Shown: positions 44,625 to 53,997, counted from the first letter of the stretch. The stretch is DNA of 64,000 bases from Minisyncoccota bacterium (GCA_018657765.1 JABHWM010000018.1:266873-330872); one strand, 5' to 3'. Notes: generated by a model from the letters alone, not told the origin. Translations and numbers: made by a program.

Positions 44625-45590
44625 CTACTCTGAAATTTTTACTGCTGGAGTTATTATTTCTGCTTGGATTGTTTTACCTTCATTATTTACTAGTTCTCCA
44701 GAAAAACGGTAGAAAGGATAACCGATGGCTTCTTTGGTATCTACTCTATATTCAAAACTAACTTTTTCTAAATCTCCAGATTTAATATCTTTAATGCTAT
44801 ATAAAGCTCCATCATCACTATAAGAGTTAATAATAACTGCTTGTTCGTTGTTTATATTTTCTATAGCTTTTTCTATAGAGATAGTAGATAAACTATTATC
44901 TGTTGGAAAAACAGCTAATAAATCAGATTGAAAAACAATTTTTTGAACTTCATATTCTGCATTAACAATAACCGAGAATAAAGGAGCTGGTTTATGATCA
45001 ATAAAAACAGGAATAGAGTTAATGGAGTAAGTAAAAGGTATTTCTACAGCATTAGCCTCATTTCTTTCACCAAGATGCATTTCTATTTCACCATGTAGAT
45101 ACCTTATGTTCTTACTAAGAGTTTTAGTTTCAATATTTGGAAAAACTTCAGAAATAAATGTTTCAGCACTTTTAATAGCTTTATTAACATCAGTAACTAA
45201 ATTGGGTTTAATATAACTTTTTTTGGAAAAAGTGTACTCATCATTTATATTATTATAAGAAAGTGAGTAGCTTTCTCCAGTCCAAAGAGTATTTAATGAA
45301 GGATGTCTTTTTAATTGATATTTTTGAATTAAATTGTCTTTGATATCATCGACAGTTGTACTACTAAATTGCACGCCAAGTGAAGATATCTTTTTGGGTG
45401 TTTTTATTGATTGACCTACAAAATATATTTGAGAAAAAGTTGTCTTTTCATTATCTCTGTTAGTATTAATAAAAGTTGTTTTTTCAACAACACTTTCTTG
45501 TGGAGTTATTAATCTTATAAAAATAACAATAATAAAACTAATAATAGAAACTATTAGTAATTTCTTTTTCCAATTATTTTTATTCATCAT
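44625..45590 (-). CDS. Single-span membrane protein of the secretion locus, unknown
   Basis: 321 residues. One helix (about 11-28) anchors a large outer domain of mixed strands. No Cys occurs. I recognise no family. The start lies inside the last 11 bases of the M23 gene, so it is translationally coupled to it. It may be a VirB8-like or scaffold component by position, but I see no sequence proof. Confidence 0.6.
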   Translation of the reverse strand: MMNKNNWKKKLLIVSIISFIIVIFIRLITPQESVVEKTTFINTNRDNEKTTFSQIYFVGQSIKTPKKISSLGVQFSSTTVDDIKDNLIQKYQLKRHPSLNTLWTGESYSLSYNNINDEYTFSKKSYIKPNLVTDVNKAIKSAETFISEVFPNIETKTLSKNIRYLHGEIEMHLGERNEANAVEIPFTYSINSIPVFIDHKPAPLFSVIVNAEYEVQKIVFQSDLLAVFPTDNSLSTISIEKAIENINNEQAVIINSYSDDGALYSIKDIKSGDLEKVSFEYRVDTKEAIGYPFYRFSGELVNNEGKTIQAEIITPAVKISE

Positions 45591-48500
45591 AACAACTCCT
45601 TACAGGATCGCCTGGTTTTATACTTAGTCCATCTGGCATCATTGGAGCTAGCCCAGAAGGAGATGAGTTCCTTCCATATTTGGCCCAGTCTAAATGAACT
45701 CCTCCCATTCCTGTTGTTCCCATAAAGCCAATGACATCTCCTGGAGAAACTTCTTTACAACCACTATCTATGCCATTTGTTGCATGCATATGAGAGAACT
45801 GAAAAGTTCCTTTATCTCCAGCATCTAACATGACGTGTATTCCATAAATACTAGAGTCTCTAGTTCCTGGACAGGCAGTTCCTTCAAATGGAGTATATAT
45901 AGGAGTTCCTTCTGCATTAACAATATCGAAAGCATCCCATATTTTATGGGTAGATCCAGAGCCCTGATTGAAAGGTAGTTGTAGCATTACTCCACTAGCA
46001 GGCCAGCAACCTTCTCCCTGTGAATAGTCACCAACATAAATAACCTCTCCTGTAACAGCAGTATCAGTACCTTCTTTACCTGTTTCTGGATCTTTTCCAA
46101 ACACTTCTAGCTGGAAACTATTTAGTATAGATGCATCATTATATTTCTCATCAAAACTCTCTGAGTAACTTAAAGATACTTCATCACCTGGTTCTAAAAT
46201 CATTCCTTCATAGAGTTCTGTAAAATCTAGTATTTCTTTTACTCTATCTGGAATATTAGGAACTGGTTTACCTTTTTCTTCCCAAGCTTTTTTACTGTGA
46301 TTTACTTTGAGAGTATCTTGGGCATTTAATATCTGAATTGTATAGTTTCCTTTTGGTTTAATAACAATAGTATATTCTACTTCTAGAGGAAAAGATGGAG
46401 TTTCACATTTATTTTCTGGACAACCAACAGCAAAAGCTCTTTTTTCTATAGTCACATATTCAGAAAGTTTTCCTTCTGGCCCTAAAGAGGCTGTAGCTAA
46501 CGGATCTACCACAGGAAAATCTGCCAATAAAGCACCTGTCTCTATAGCTCTCATCATCATGTTTCCACCAGCAAGTACAGCAACTGTACCAAGAATAGCT
46601 TGACCAGCAATATGATTGGCCCCAATGTGTGTTAGTGTTTCTCCTAAAAAATCAGTTGGTTGAAATGTAGTTCCAAGGCCAGCTTTTGCCAACCCTGTTT
46701 CAGCTCCAGTTGGAGCTCCTTTGAAAGCTTCTGTTCCTGGAAAACCAAGCTTTCCTCTAGGTTGAATAATATTAGGTCTGCTAGCACCACCACCAAAAAG
46801 TTTTGAGAGACCTTGTTCTAGACCATAGCCAGTCCATCCACCAGCAATAGATCCTGCAACAGCTCCACCTGGGCCACCTACTAATCCTCCAATTATTCCA
46901 CCAGCAGCGGCTCCAATTCTTCCTCCCCAGGACATAAGAGGAACAATAAGTGACATTAATCCAGCAGCTCCACCAGCTATAAGTAGTTTTCTGCCTTTTT
47001 TTGTGGAGGCTAGTTTTGCGATGATACCAAGAGCTGGGTTTATAGACCCTGCTGCAAGGGTGGTTGCCTTACTAACTCCCTTTTCTGCTATTTCTTGAGC
47101 AACCTTTTCTTTGGCTTTTTTCCCAAATTTAGACTTCAAACCCTTTGCAGCTTTTTTTAAAGCTTTAGTTTTTCTTTTGGCATTTTTTTGAAAATTACGA
47201 ACACCAGACACAGGATTTTTTATTTGCAAATGTGGAGAAATAATAGAAGAGGAAACTCCATTATCATGAGATTGGTCATATGTTCCTCCAGTTAGGGCGA
47301 GACTAAGGTCTCTAGGAACAAAAGTTGTGTCTGTTGCGATGTTTTGTAAGACTTTAGGATCATCACTATATCCAAGTCTATTGAGAATGAGTATTCTATT
47401 TTTTTCTGGTATTACTTCCCATTGTTTACTTCGGAAAAGTTCTGCTTTTTCTCTATTTGTAGGAGATTCTTTTCCATGAATAAAGCCCACAACTTCTCTA
47501 GGTGAAGAATGAATGTCTTTGGATTTTTTTTGAAAAGCTATTATTGGTCTTACAACAGAGGTTTTAACAAACTCATGGTGCTCTTCTTTTGAAAGGAAAC
47601 CTTCTTTATTTTCTAAAAGTGCTAGAGTCTCCTGTAAAACAAAAAGTTGTTCATTGAGTAAAAGAACATTACCTGTATCTCTTGCTAAAACTGATTTTCT
47701 AAGAGAATTTACTTTTTTGAGTGAAAGTAAAAACTCTTTATTATATGGAATATCATCTCCAAAAAGAATTTTAAATGATTTTTCGTCAAGGTGTTCAAAA
47801 ACCTCTTCTGGAAGTCTTATTCCTCCTGCTGCAGAATCTATAATATTTGTTACATTTAGCTTTGCTAAAGCAATTTTATCTGCAGATACACCTATTCTTT
47901 TGAGTTCTTTTTCTAAAAATTCATCACTTTCTTTAGTAAGGTAGTTAGTGTCATTCTTTACTATTTTTTCTTTGGCTAAAGACTCTAAAATAGGTTTTAG
48001 TTGTTCCTGTATCTCTGGATTACTAGCTAATTCTTTGATAAGAGGTTTTACACTAGTTTGTTTTTCTGCCTCAGTAATTGCTTTTTCTATTTGTTCTTTT
48101 ACTTTTGAATCTGTTGTTGTTTCTAGAGTGTTAACAATATGTTTGTTGACAATATTTAGTGCTGAAGAATCGTTATATATCAAACCAAGATATTCACCCA
48201 TTAGTGTTAGTCTAGTTTCTGGACTTGTTAGTTTATCTAGGTTTCCTTTACCTATTACAGATGAGAAAAAGCCCATTGTCTTTTTTGATAAGGCCTCTCT
48301 TAGTTCTTGAGAATTTTGTAAAGTTCCAGGTGGTAATCCATTTTGTTTTTCTAGCTGAACAAGTGCTATTTGACTAAAAAGAATTGATTGGTCTCTAAGT
48401 TCTTTACTAAATAGAAGCTTTTTTGTTTCTAGAGGGTCTAGGCGTTTTACTGAATCTTTATCTTTGGGTGTTTCTGTGGTTTTTGTTTCATCTATATCAT

Positions 48501-49170
48501 CTCCATCTGCAGGAGAATCTGAAGATTTTTTACCGGGAGATGTTTTTTTTGAATCTTCTTCAAAGCTTAGATCTATAGTTTCTTTTTCATCAGTGCTATC
48601 TTCATCTGTTTTTTCTTCACCATCATCTTCAGTATCTTCCCCAAAAACATCATTAAGGAAAAAAGTAGTAATCGGTTTTATATAGTTTGTGAGAAGCCCA
48701 TTAAGATCTTTATCTTGAGAATCTGTGATTTTGTCATCAAAATTAGAGCCATCACAGTAGAGGAGAATAGCAGATAACTGATTAGTGATATCATCACTAG
48801 TTTTTTTATTTTCTTTTTTTTGGTAATTAGTAATAAAACTATTTATGTCAGAGCTATTTACTGCCAAGAAAGACTTTACTATTTTAAAGAAAAAGAAGGC
48901 TATGTCACTTTTATATAAAAAGAAATCTGGATTTTCTCCTTCTTCTAATTGGGATCTATCATTTGTTGTAAAGTAAAGAGTAGATGAAGCTTCATTTTTT
49001 ATATTTTCAAAAATACTAGAAAAAGGATAATCTATTCTGGAATAATTTTGTTGAAGATTACTTCTATTAAGAATATCCAAAAAACGCTTAATATTATCTT
49101 TTGTTAGGGGTGTTCTGGCTTTTTTTAGAACAAATGGGCCACTGCTAGTTTTTTGTGATCTATCAGACAT
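45580..49170 (-). CDS. Giant membrane protein with a C-terminal M23 peptidase-like domain
   Basis: 1196 residues. The N-terminal 700 residues are soluble, with an acidic disordered stretch (about 180-245) and helices. A glycine-zipper hydrophobic region (about 725-795) follows, then a beta-rich part with CPENKCETP, and an M23/LytM domain (about 1050-1190). Zinc motif HKIWD (about 1076) and HMH (about 1125) are present, but the final HxH is HLD (GGVHLDWAKYG), so one zinc ligand is changed. It could cut or bind peptidoglycan at the secretion channel. Confidence 0.75.
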   Translation of the reverse strand: MSDRSQKTSSGPFVLKKARTPLTKDNIKRFLDILNRSNLQQNYSRIDYPFSSIFENIKNEASSTLYFTTNDRSQLEEGENPDFFLYKSDIAFFFFKIVKSFLAVNSSDINSFITNYQKKENKKTSDDITNQLSAILLYCDGSNFDDKITDSQDKDLNGLLTNYIKPITTFFLNDVFGEDTEDDGEEKTDEDSTDEKETIDLSFEEDSKKTSPGKKSSDSPADGDDIDETKTTETPKDKDSVKRLDPLETKKLLFSKELRDQSILFSQIALVQLEKQNGLPPGTLQNSQELREALSKKTMGFFSSVIGKGNLDKLTSPETRLTLMGEYLGLIYNDSSALNIVNKHIVNTLETTTDSKVKEQIEKAITEAEKQTSVKPLIKELASNPEIQEQLKPILESLAKEKIVKNDTNYLTKESDEFLEKELKRIGVSADKIALAKLNVTNIIDSAAGGIRLPEEVFEHLDEKSFKILFGDDIPYNKEFLLSLKKVNSLRKSVLARDTGNVLLLNEQLFVLQETLALLENKEGFLSKEEHHEFVKTSVVRPIIAFQKKSKDIHSSPREVVGFIHGKESPTNREKAELFRSKQWEVIPEKNRILILNRLGYSDDPKVLQNIATDTTFVPRDLSLALTGGTYDQSHDNGVSSSIISPHLQIKNPVSGVRNFQKNAKRKTKALKKAAKGLKSKFGKKAKEKVAQEIAEKGVSKATTLAAGSINPALGIIAKLASTKKGRKLLIAGGAAGLMSLIVPLMSWGGRIGAAAGGIIGGLVGGPGGAVAGSIAGGWTGYGLEQGLSKLFGGGASRPNIIQPRGKLGFPGTEAFKGAPTGAETGLAKAGLGTTFQPTDFLGETLTHIGANHIAGQAILGTVAVLAGGNMMMRAIETGALLADFPVVDPLATASLGPEGKLSEYVTIEKRAFAVGCPENKCETPSFPLEVEYTIVIKPKGNYTIQILNAQDTLKVNHSKKAWEEKGKPVPNIPDRVKEILDFTELYEGMILEPGDEVSLSYSESFDEKYNDASILNSFQLEVFGKDPETGKEGTDTAVTGEVIYVGDYSQGEGCWPASGVMLQLPFNQGSGSTHKIWDAFDIVNAEGTPIYTPFEGTACPGTRDSSIYGIHVMLDAGDKGTFQFSHMHATNGIDSGCKEVSPGDVIGFMGTTGMGGVHLDWAKYGRNSSPSGLAPMMPDGLSIKPGDPVRSCYDE

Positions 49171-49178
49171 CTTTTTTT

Positions 49179-49184
49179 ATTATA
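49179..49184 (-). promoter_or_regulatory. -10 box of the giant M23 gene, leaderless
   Basis: A perfect TATAAT on the minus strand followed by eight bases, AAAAAAAG, and the ATG at 49170. Confidence 0.5.
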
Positions 49185-49237
49185 GCTTCTGCTAGAGATA
49201 AACGCACGGGGTAGTGGTAGACAGGTTTTTGATTTTT

Positions 49238-51049
49238 CTATATCAGTCCAGCAACAAATGAACCAAGGCCTACAGATGTTGGAATATCTTTTGTTGGAGG
49301 TTTTTTTTCAGAAAGAGAATTGTTTTTGAATTTTTTTGTAGAAGGAGTTCCGGCTCCAGAAGAATCATAATTCATCTCACAATTAAGACACCAGCTGCAT
49401 TCTCCGATCCAAGTATTATCAGTGCCACATTTTAGACAGCTTCCCATTTTCCATTCTTTAGCTCTATCATTACCAATAAAATTGGATAAATCCATTCTAG
49501 ATAAGCTAGCTGGATTTAAAGCTCCATTGGCTTGTAAGTTAGCCAATTGCTGGACACTACTAAAAGGACTGAGAGCCACACATTCCACCAGAGAAGTATC
49601 AAAAGCTTTTATAGCAGAGGAAAAACCAAGACTACTGGATAAAGATAAAGCAAAGGCTTCTTCATCTAGGTTGCCAAATTTTTTGAAATGTTCAAATAAA
49701 GAAAAACGTTTTTTTGTAGATATTTTTTTTGTATCCAGAATACCGGCCAGAACAACTCTTTTCATAAAGTTTTCTAACTTTTGCACAGAAGAAGGGCTTG
49801 TTTGTTGCCCTGGTGTTGTTTCTTTTTCTACCACATCTAGTAATAACTCAGCATATTCTTCTAGAGAAGATTCCATTTTTTTGATTTTATTTCTGGTGAT
49901 TTTTTGTTGGAGTCTTTTGAAGAATTTTTTTTCTGGGAAAAGAGTGAAGAAAGTTTCTGAAGCTGTTTTTGTATGAAGGTTTTCTGGAAGAGTAATGAGT
50001 GTGTTCATTATAAATTCTTCTTTTTTTGCAAATTCTAGATTTTCAAAGTTACTAGGAGTTTTTTTACCAAGAGATCTGAAAAGTTTTGTATGATCATCCC
50101 ATCCTTTAGGAGCCATGTGTTGATCATGAAGGAGGATAAATCTATTTAATTCTGGGATAAAAACTGGTTGAGCGATGACGATAATACTGAGATTTCCTTC
50201 ATGAATAGCAGATTGGGGCATGACATAGAGATATTTGGGGCCTAGAGAAATAGAACCAGCGTGATTTTCTATTCCCATTTTTTTACGGACATCTGGTTGG
50301 ATGAAAGTAAAAGATTTTGTTGGAGAAAGAGTTTTCCAGCCTTTGCTTTCTAGCTCTTGAGTTGTTTGTTCTGCAGAGTGGGGGAGAGTTCTGTTTTCTT
50401 TTAAGTTCTTTGAAGGTGTTGAATCAATTTCTGACTGATTTTTTGCCAAAAGAGAAATTAGGGCATGTGGAGAATTAGAAAAAATACTCTGTAAAGCTTG
50501 GAGAAGGTTTTCTATCTGCTTTTTTTCCAAACCATATCTGGCTTTTTCTGCTTGGTTGATAGCTATAGATTCTACAGCTTCTTCACAAATTTGGAGTAAA
50601 TCAGGACGGAGTTTATATAAATCATCATAAAGAGCTAGATTTCCAGCTGGTTTTTGAGAAATATCATAAGCCAGGTGAGTTATGGGTAGTTTTTGTGTTT
50701 CTGAAAGAATAGAGCGGAAGAAATATACTAAGAGGTCTTTTTGTTCTTGTCTGTTATTGAGGGGTATTACTTCTCTGATGATAAAGTTGAGGATAACAAT
50801 GAGTTTGTCTTGGGAAGGGTTGGGAATTTCTGGGATGAGTGTGGTCTGTTTTTCTTTTTCTGTTTGTTTTTGTAAATTAGTAAGTAAAGAAGTATTCTCT
50901 AGCTTATATTTTGAAGAAGTCGCTGGTTTTCTTGAGATAGATTTTTCTACTGGAGTAGGGAAGATTTCTCTAAAAAAAGCTGCAGGAATAGAACCTGTCG
51001 GCAAGACTGAGTTTGATGGTTGGTCAAAAATTATTGGTTCATGTAACAC
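49238..51049 (-). CDS. Unknown 603-residue protein with a zinc ribbon, under a riboswitch-like leader
   Basis: The GTG at 51049 is chosen because GAGGAG (51055-51060) lies five bases upstream; a TTG at 51085 would place this site inside the gene. No membrane helix is clear. The middle (about 265-370) looks like a folded domain (SLGPKYLYVMPQSAIH, LNRFILLHDQHMAPKGWDDH). Near the C-terminus a CLKCGTDNTWIGECSWCLNC cluster forms a zinc ribbon (about 550-570), followed by a disordered tail. I know no family. It is next to the secretion genes and its leader carries a cobalamin-like RNA. Confidence 0.65.
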   Translation of the reverse strand: MLHEPIIFDQPSNSVLPTGSIPAAFFREIFPTPVEKSISRKPATSSKYKLENTSLLTNLQKQTEKEKQTTLIPEIPNPSQDKLIVILNFIIREVIPLNNRQEQKDLLVYFFRSILSETQKLPITHLAYDISQKPAGNLALYDDLYKLRPDLLQICEEAVESIAINQAEKARYGLEKKQIENLLQALQSIFSNSPHALISLLAKNQSEIDSTPSKNLKENRTLPHSAEQTTQELESKGWKTLSPTKSFTFIQPDVRKKMGIENHAGSISLGPKYLYVMPQSAIHEGNLSIIVIAQPVFIPELNRFILLHDQHMAPKGWDDHTKLFRSLGKKTPSNFENLEFAKKEEFIMNTLITLPENLHTKTASETFFTLFPEKKFFKRLQQKITRNKIKKMESSLEEYAELLLDVVEKETTPGQQTSPSSVQKLENFMKRVVLAGILDTKKISTKKRFSLFEHFKKFGNLDEEAFALSLSSSLGFSSAIKAFDTSLVECVALSPFSSVQQLANLQANGALNPASLSRMDLSNFIGNDRAKEWKMGSCLKCGTDNTWIGECSWCLNCEMNYDSSGAGTPSTKKFKNNSLSEKKPPTKDIPTSVGLGSFVAGLI

Positions 51050-51053
51050 AAAA

Positions 51054-51133
51054 GCTCCTCTATTTAGAGGAGCATCGGGAGGCAAGTTTATTGTTTCTAT
51101 GCAGTTTTTTGCAAAAAAATATGCCCGATGCTC
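51054..51133 (-). promoter_or_regulatory. Mutually exclusive hairpins controlling the ribosome site
   Basis: GCTCCTCT (51066-51073) pairs perfectly with AGAGGAGC (51054-51061), eight base pairs around a four-base loop, hiding the GAGGAG ribosome site. The same GCTC also belongs to CCCGATGCTC (51070-51079), which pairs perfectly with GAGCATCGGG (51124-51133) upstream. Both helices cannot form together. This is the expected layout of a translational expression platform. Confidence 0.6.
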
Positions 51134-51190
51134 GTCGGAAAGAATTTTTTTTAATTCTTTCTACTTCATTTTTTTATAAAAAAACGAAGG

Positions 51191-51291
51191 TAGCACTCTG
51201 ACCGGACTTGTCTTTTTCTAGAGAAAATTTATCTAGTAAAAGCGTTACCGTTGCGGCACAGTCCCAGGATCTAACTGGACTTCCGAGTGGT
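51191..51291 (-). promoter_or_regulatory. Cobalamin riboswitch-like aptamer (compact)
   Basis: On the minus strand the RNA reads CGGAAGTCCAG, TTAGATCCTGGGACTG, then GCCGCAACGGTAA (51245-51257), then AAGTCCGGTCAGAGTGC. These follow the order of the cobalamin riboswitch core: GGGAA, the GTGAAAATCC stem-loop, CCGCAACNGTAA and a final AAGTC box. CACTC (51285-51289) pairs with GAGTG (51194-51198) to close the structure. The usual outer 5' stems and the large P7-P9 part are missing or replaced by a short hairpin. The final box also diverges from the consensus. The ligand is inferred. Confidence 0.6.
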
Positions 51292-51297
51292 AAGTGA

Positions 51298-51327
51298 TTT
51301 ATAGCATAGAGGAGGGAGGGGTGTCTA
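51298..51327 (-). promoter_or_regulatory. Promoter of the riboswitch transcript
   Basis: TAGACA (51322-51327), an 18-base spacer and TATAAA (51298-51303) with an upstream TGC. The expected start near 51291 falls exactly at the 5' edge of the aptamer's closing stem, so the RNA has no extra 5' sequence. Confidence 0.55.
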
Positions 51328-51404
51328 TATAAAAATGATAAAAATAGATGTTTATAATAAAAAAACTATGAGATGTCTTTATAGAGGTTTTTTTGAAGGA
51401 AAAA

Positions 51405-51413
51405 TGGTAAAAT
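51405..51413 (+). promoter_or_regulatory. Extended -10 of the 832-residue protein gene
   Basis: TGG-TAAAAT lies 12 bases before the ATG at 51426. The leader would be about five bases or less. Confidence 0.35.
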
Positions 51414-51425
51414 ATATTAAAGTAT

Positions 51426-53924
51426 ATGCCTATAGAAAATAATTATCATTCGTTTGAAGAAATAGCTGAAAATTTACCAGACGGAGTTCTTGATCTAGAT
51501 CAACTTTCTATACCATCAGAGAATAGTAAGCTTTTTAAAAACTTATTTAATGGTTTTGAGAATTTTTCTTTTAAAGAGGGTAAAGTAAATGAAGCTATTA
51601 AAGATAGAAATATTCTTGACGTAGCAATAAAAACTCTAGTTAAATTGTGGAGTGAGTTAGATAATTTAAAAACATCTTTTGCTCAAAAAAGCATGTCAGG
51701 CGAATCTTATCCTGGAATAACTCCAGAAACAGATATTCTTAAAGTGACTGAGTCAGAAGATATTTTTAAAGGATTAATTTTTTCCTATTTAGTTGATATA
51801 AGTGCTATTTTGGAAAAAATAGATCAAGAATATTTACAGAATGAATTTTTTAATGAAACTGGTTTTTCGATATCTGGGGAGTATCCAGAAGATGAGGAAA
51901 ATCTGGATGAAGCTTCTAAAGAAAAGTTAAAAGAAAAGTTAAAGCCAATTGCTATAGATAGAATAGAAAGACTTTTTACTGAAATTGTTTGGTCTGAACA
52001 ACCAATAAAAGGAAATGATAACAATGATCAGAGGATGACAGCTCCTTTAAAAGGTCTTTCTGAAGAGAAAATAAAAGAAGCTGGTATTAATGACTTAGTT
52101 ATTGAATTTTTAGATGGACCAGATAAAAAACGCTGGGAAATGATTTTTGATGTTTTAAATGGTTTTGCAGAAGGAGCTTCCAAAGGACTAGATGCAAAGC
52201 AATTATCTTGGAAAAATGTTATTGATTCTAGAGAAGCAGCTGCAGGTCATACAGATTTTTCACAAATAGAAGCTTTGGGTAGAAGGCCTGAAGTTTTTCC
52301 TGTTTTAGAAGAGATGATATCTCTTTTAAGAAAGGGTCTAGTTACTTATTATGTAACTTTTGAAAAAGATGGTGATAATTATCATCCAGATAGTATAGAT
52401 GCTAAAAAAATTAAAGATTCTGCCAAAGAAAAAATTTCATCTTTGAAAGAGCAGTTAGAAGATCCTTTAATTGATGACGAAGAAGCAGCTGAGATAGAAT
52501 CGAAAATTAAAGATTTAGAAGAAGAATTACTCAGTTCTTTGAAAAAATCATTAGATGGTTTTGAAAAAAAACTAGTAGAAGTTATTCCTGGGCAGGATAT
52601 TCCTGATTTTGCTAAAGAAATAAAATATAATTACACCCAAAATGGAGAACCAAAAGAAGCAACTTCTTCTTTTGGGACAATGTCTACTGAAGAATACTTG
52701 AAACAAAAATTTCCTGATGTGCCAAATCATATAATGGGTGTTGTTTTTATGATTACAGTAATTGGAGAATTTAGATTGAAGTTTTTTGCTGAATACTATT
52801 CTAGATATCTAAAATCTCCTGATTCTACTTTTGATACTAGACCACTAGAAGTTCATGCTCCAATGTCTAGGATTTTATATGCAATAAGAGCTTATGGAAG
52901 AGTAACAAAAGAGTTCAGGTTACTGTGGCAAATATTTCGTTTACCAGAAAAAGATCTTGATCATGCATTAACTGAAGAAGTTAAGTATCCAACAAAAGAT
53001 AAAAAATTATTTCCATATAGAAAAGGAGATTTAACTGAAGACAATTTACTTGATTATAAATTTAATGCTCTAGACGGAGAGTTTCTTCCTAAAAATGCTA
53101 AGTTAAAAGCAGATGGAGAATCATATAAAAATGATCCTGATACGGCTGTTGATAATGATAATGTTGAAAGAGCTATTGAAGTTAGAGATCATGTTAGGAC
53201 TAATTTTACAATTGAAGAAACAGCTATTACCCCAGTAAGGCTTCCCTCAGATTTATTTATATTAAGTATGCCTTGTGATGTAATGTTTAGTGATCTAGTA
53301 GATCCAAATAATCTAGAGAATGATTCTTATAATAAAGAAACGTTTAAACTATTTAATGAAGCTTATACTTATTTTGCGAAATTCTTAAAAGAAATTCAGT
53401 TGCCAATAAATGTAAAAACTCCAACAGAAGCTAAACAGAAAATAAACTCTTTAGCAAGAAAAATATCTCCATTCAAAGCATTTTTTGGTTTGATGCCAGA
53501 AGACACTACAAGAGGAATTGTTTTTAGAAAAATGATTCAACAATCTTTGCTTATTATTACAAAAAATATATTTAATCAGTTAGCTAAAAGCATTGATTAT
53601 AAATCAATGAAGGGGCTTACTAAGTATGGTAAATTAACTTTTAGAGAATTTTTTGTTAGTGAAATAGCTATGGAAGAATTTGTAATTCCAAATACTCTAA
53701 TAAGAGTAGTTGCAAATTATTTGGGAAATATTTTTAAAAGATATGAAAATTCTCAACATATTTCTGATTTTTTCTCTACAGCAACAGGAAGTGTATTTGG
53801 TAAGTTTGCAATAGCTGAGGATACTGGTTTAAGAAACCCTATTAAAATTACAAGAGAAGCAGCCCGTAGGGAAGCTCTCATAGATTCAGTTTTATCAGAT
53901 ACTCCTTTAGAGGATGAAAAATAA
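51426..53924 (+). CDS. Large soluble protein of unknown function, 832 residues
   Basis: It is hydrophilic, acidic and mostly helical, with a probable coiled coil near 315-385 (repeated Lys/Glu/Leu). No signal peptide, membrane segment, P-loop or Cys cluster is visible. The middle (about 430-520) contains more hydrophobic helices. I recognise no family. It is divergent from the riboswitch gene and points toward the VirB6-like gene, so it is embedded in the secretion locus and may be a cytoplasmic component or substrate. Confidence 0.6.
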   Translation: MPIENNYHSFEEIAENLPDGVLDLDQLSIPSENSKLFKNLFNGFENFSFKEGKVNEAIKDRNILDVAIKTLVKLWSELDNLKTSFAQKSMSGESYPGITPETDILKVTESEDIFKGLIFSYLVDISAILEKIDQEYLQNEFFNETGFSISGEYPEDEENLDEASKEKLKEKLKPIAIDRIERLFTEIVWSEQPIKGNDNNDQRMTAPLKGLSEEKIKEAGINDLVIEFLDGPDKKRWEMIFDVLNGFAEGASKGLDAKQLSWKNVIDSREAAAGHTDFSQIEALGRRPEVFPVLEEMISLLRKGLVTYYVTFEKDGDNYHPDSIDAKKIKDSAKEKISSLKEQLEDPLIDDEEAAEIESKIKDLEEELLSSLKKSLDGFEKKLVEVIPGQDIPDFAKEIKYNYTQNGEPKEATSSFGTMSTEEYLKQKFPDVPNHIMGVVFMITVIGEFRLKFFAEYYSRYLKSPDSTFDTRPLEVHAPMSRILYAIRAYGRVTKEFRLLWQIFRLPEKDLDHALTEEVKYPTKDKKLFPYRKGDLTEDNLLDYKFNALDGEFLPKNAKLKADGESYKNDPDTAVDNDNVERAIEVRDHVRTNFTIEETAITPVRLPSDLFILSMPCDVMFSDLVDPNNLENDSYNKETFKLFNEAYTYFAKFLKEIQLPINVKTPTEAKQKINSLARKISPFKAFFGLMPEDTTRGIVFRKMIQQSLLIITKNIFNQLAKSIDYKSMKGLTKYGKLTFREFFVSEIAMEEFVIPNTLIRVVANYLGNIFKRYENSQHISDFFSTATGSVFGKFAIAEDTGLRNPIKITREAARREALIDSVLSDTPLEDEK

Positions 53925-53997
53925 TTCTATACAGATTTTTATTATTATAAAGTTGTTTTAAGTTTTAAAATAGCTTTTTTAATTATTTGTTTTAAAT

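Noticed and set aside
49422-49976. Long plus-strand open frame opposite the zinc-ribbon gene
   Set aside because: It is an antisense shadow: no promoter or ribosome site, and the minus-strand frame has the zinc ribbon and natural composition.
51191-51291. tRNA, tmRNA or RNase P RNA in the structured spacer
   Set aside because: There is no cloverleaf, T-loop GGTTCGAAT or CCA end and no RNase P core. The ordered blocks fit a cobalamin aptamer better.
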